Part shown: one piece after another, positions 5,393 through 5,932 of the stretch
How the letters are laid out: each line of letters opens with the position of its first letter
Numbering within the stretch: position 1 is the stretch's first letter
Assembly: GCA_002336725.1 (NCBI GenBank)
Contig: DDEO01000063.1
Span: forward strand, 1 to 5,932
DNA: 5,932 nt
Direction: 5' to 3'
Origin: Bacteroidetes bacterium UBA1952
GTDB taxonomy: Bacteria; Bacteroidota; Bacteroidia; Chitinophagales; Chitinophagaceae
Position numbers and translations under genes: made by a program
The notes under the pieces: model-generated
What the model saw: only the letters and a program-made list of their open reading frames with translations
Databases searched by the model: none
What the model was told of the DNA's origin: nothing

Positions 5393-5710
5393 TCAGTTAG
5401 AAACAAACTTCAACCCTACGACGCTGCCGATGAGCGTACAGATGAAAAACATCCGCCAAAAGGTCATGGGTTCTTTAAAATAAAAAATGCCTATCAGCGC
5501 GGTGCCCACTGCGCCAATGCCCGTCCAGACAGCATAAGCCGTGCCCATCGGGATGGTTTGCGCGGCCTTCCCCAACAGGAACATACTGATGCTGACGGTT
5601 ATCAGAAAAGCAATCGTCCAGCCCGGATTCCGGAAATTATTGGAAAGATTCAGGCTTGTGGCAAAGGCCACTTCAAAAATGCCGCCGAGGATGAGGTAAA
5701 ACCAGGCCAT
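5393..5710 (-). CDS. sugE: Small multidrug resistance (SMR) transporter, SugE/Gdx-like
   Basis: This 105-residue, four-helix inner-membrane protein matches SMR transporters, which work as dual-topology dimers that exchange protons for cationic substrates. The SugE/Gdx branch exports guanidinium. Visible hallmarks are Glu13 in helix 1 (the shared proton/substrate site), Ser42, the segment PMGTAYAVWTGIGAVG (54-69) with Tyr59 and Trp62, and GLK near 99-101. Two positions differ from the E. coli Gdx sequence as I remember it: Phe at 16 instead of Trp, and SLNLS at 19-23 instead of a GLKY-type motif. Guanidinium specificity is therefore not assured. An upstream in-frame ATG at 5779 would add 23 residues (MDETAPGHN...), but these are translated from a dispersed repeat and the T-run of a terminator. 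The ATG at 5710 gives the standard family length and N-terminus. A dedicated terminator follows the gene. Confidence 0.9.
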   Translation of the reverse strand: MAWFYLILGGIFEVAFATSLNLSNNFRNPGWTIAFLITVSISMFLLGKAAQTIPMGTAYAVWTGIGAVGTALIGIFYFKEPMTFWRMFFICTLIGSVVGLKFVSN

Positions 5711-5711
5711 T

Positions 5712-5754
5712 GGGGTTGATGGTTGGGACCGCCCTGTGTGGCGGCCCTGTTGAT
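5712..5754. repeat. Dispersed hairpin element, copy 2, abutting the SMR start codon
   Basis: GGG-A-CCGCC (5725-5733) pairs with GGCGG-CCC (5740-5747), eight pairs with one bulged A and a 6-base loop. The flanks GGGGTTGATGGTTGGG and GCCCTGTTGAT match those of the element at 991-1032, while the stem sequence differs and still pairs. The element ends one base from the SMR start codon, so it forms most of that gene's leader. The minus-strand leader therefore contains ATCAACCCC just before the ATG and no Shine-Dalgarno. Confidence 0.75.
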
Positions 5755-5782
5755 TGTGGCCGGGGGCCGTTTCATCCATAAA

Positions 5783-5813
5783 AAAAATCCTTGCCTTGCC
5801 GGAAAGGATTTTT
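5783..5813. terminator. Strong, probably bidirectional intrinsic terminator
   Basis: AAAAATCCTT (5783-5792) and AAGGATTTTT (5804-5813) form a perfect 10-bp stem around an 11-base loop. The minus strand continues with T residues to 5781, and the plus strand ends in TTTTT. It starts 23 bp past the stop of the partial gene at the right edge, which it very likely terminates, and it insulates the SMR gene from upstream transcription. Confidence 0.88.
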
Positions 5814-5836
5814 CAAAAGAGAATCAAAGAGGAATT

Positions 5837-5932
5837 TTATTGTGCAGGCGCGGGGGCCGGAGCTGCCGACGCAGCGGGGCCGGCAGGGGCCGGAGCAGCG
5901 GGTGCCGATTGTTGTGGCGGCGCGGCGGCGGG
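5837..5932 (-). CDS. C-terminal end of an unidentified protein with an Ala/Pro-rich tail
   Basis: Only the last 31 codons plus the TAA stop (5837-5839) are inside the window; the gene continues past the right edge. The visible residues are 15 Ala, 10 Pro, 3 Gln, 2 Ser and 1 Gly (for example APAPAPAQ at the end). The tail is low-complexity, probably disordered, and would suit a linker or an extended surface or periplasmic tail. Two facts support this frame: the stop is followed at a normal distance by a strong terminator, and the two other minus-strand frames give arginine-rich translations. The function cannot be judged from the tail alone. Alanine and proline need GC-rich codons, which explains the locally high GC. 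Confidence 0.6.
   Translation of the reverse strand, partial: PAAAPPQQSAPAAPAPAGPAASAAPAPAPAQ

Noticed and set aside
5711..5779. N-terminal extension of the SMR protein from the ATG at 5779
   Set aside because: It would add 23 polar residues encoded by repeat DNA and begin at the end of a terminator T-run. SMR proteins are normally about 105 residues and start right at helix 1.
5711..5780. Guanidine-II (mini-ykkC) riboswitch upstream of the SMR gene, suggested by two tandem hairpins
   Set aside because: The loops are CCC and ACACAG on the gene strand, not the ACGR loops of that class. One hairpin belongs to a repeat that also occurs at 991-1032, next to an unrelated gene.

Overview
The window looks like chromosomal DNA from a Bacteroidota bacterium of moderately high GC content. 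The evidence is indirect. Two sites upstream of genes match the Bacteroidota -7 promoter core TAnnTTTG. None of the starts has a clear Shine-Dalgarno sequence. The two large membrane proteins are of types common in this phylum. The intergenic DNA is full of short GTTGAT and ATCCGT repeats and palindromes. I cannot name a genus.

All genes lie on the minus strand, so gene order reads from right to left. At the right edge (5837-5932) is the C-terminal tail of an unidentified gene, rich in Ala and Pro, followed by a strong, apparently bidirectional terminator (5783-5813). Next is a 105-residue small multidrug resistance (SMR) transporter of the SugE/Gdx type (5393-5710) with its own terminator (5359-5383). 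Then comes a large YfhO-family membrane protein (2802-5297, start revised from 5354), a third terminator (2741-2778), and a polysaccharide flippase-like protein of the Wzx/MOP superfamily (1333-2721). The left edge holds the first 300 codons of ornithine aminotransferase (1-902).

The 430 bp between the flippase and the aminotransferase (903-1332) has no credible gene but is highly structured. It holds two arrays of GTTGAT at exact 10-bp spacing, two perfect hairpins, a run of ATCCGT words at about 10-bp spacing, and a 32-bp direct repeat. A diverged copy of one hairpin element, with its GTTGAT flanks, sits directly against the start codon of the SMR gene at 5712-5754. The stems of the two copies differ in sequence but both still pair.

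Functionally, YfhO-like and flippase proteins both act on lipid-linked sugars at the membrane, so that pair may belong to cell-envelope glycan assembly. Terminators separate the genes, so this is a loose cluster and not a tight operon. Ornithine aminotransferase (arginine/ornithine/proline metabolism) and the SMR exporter appear to be unrelated neighbours. I found no convincing new multi-gene system. The most interesting material is the repeat/hairpin DNA and the terminator arrangement around the YfhO gene.
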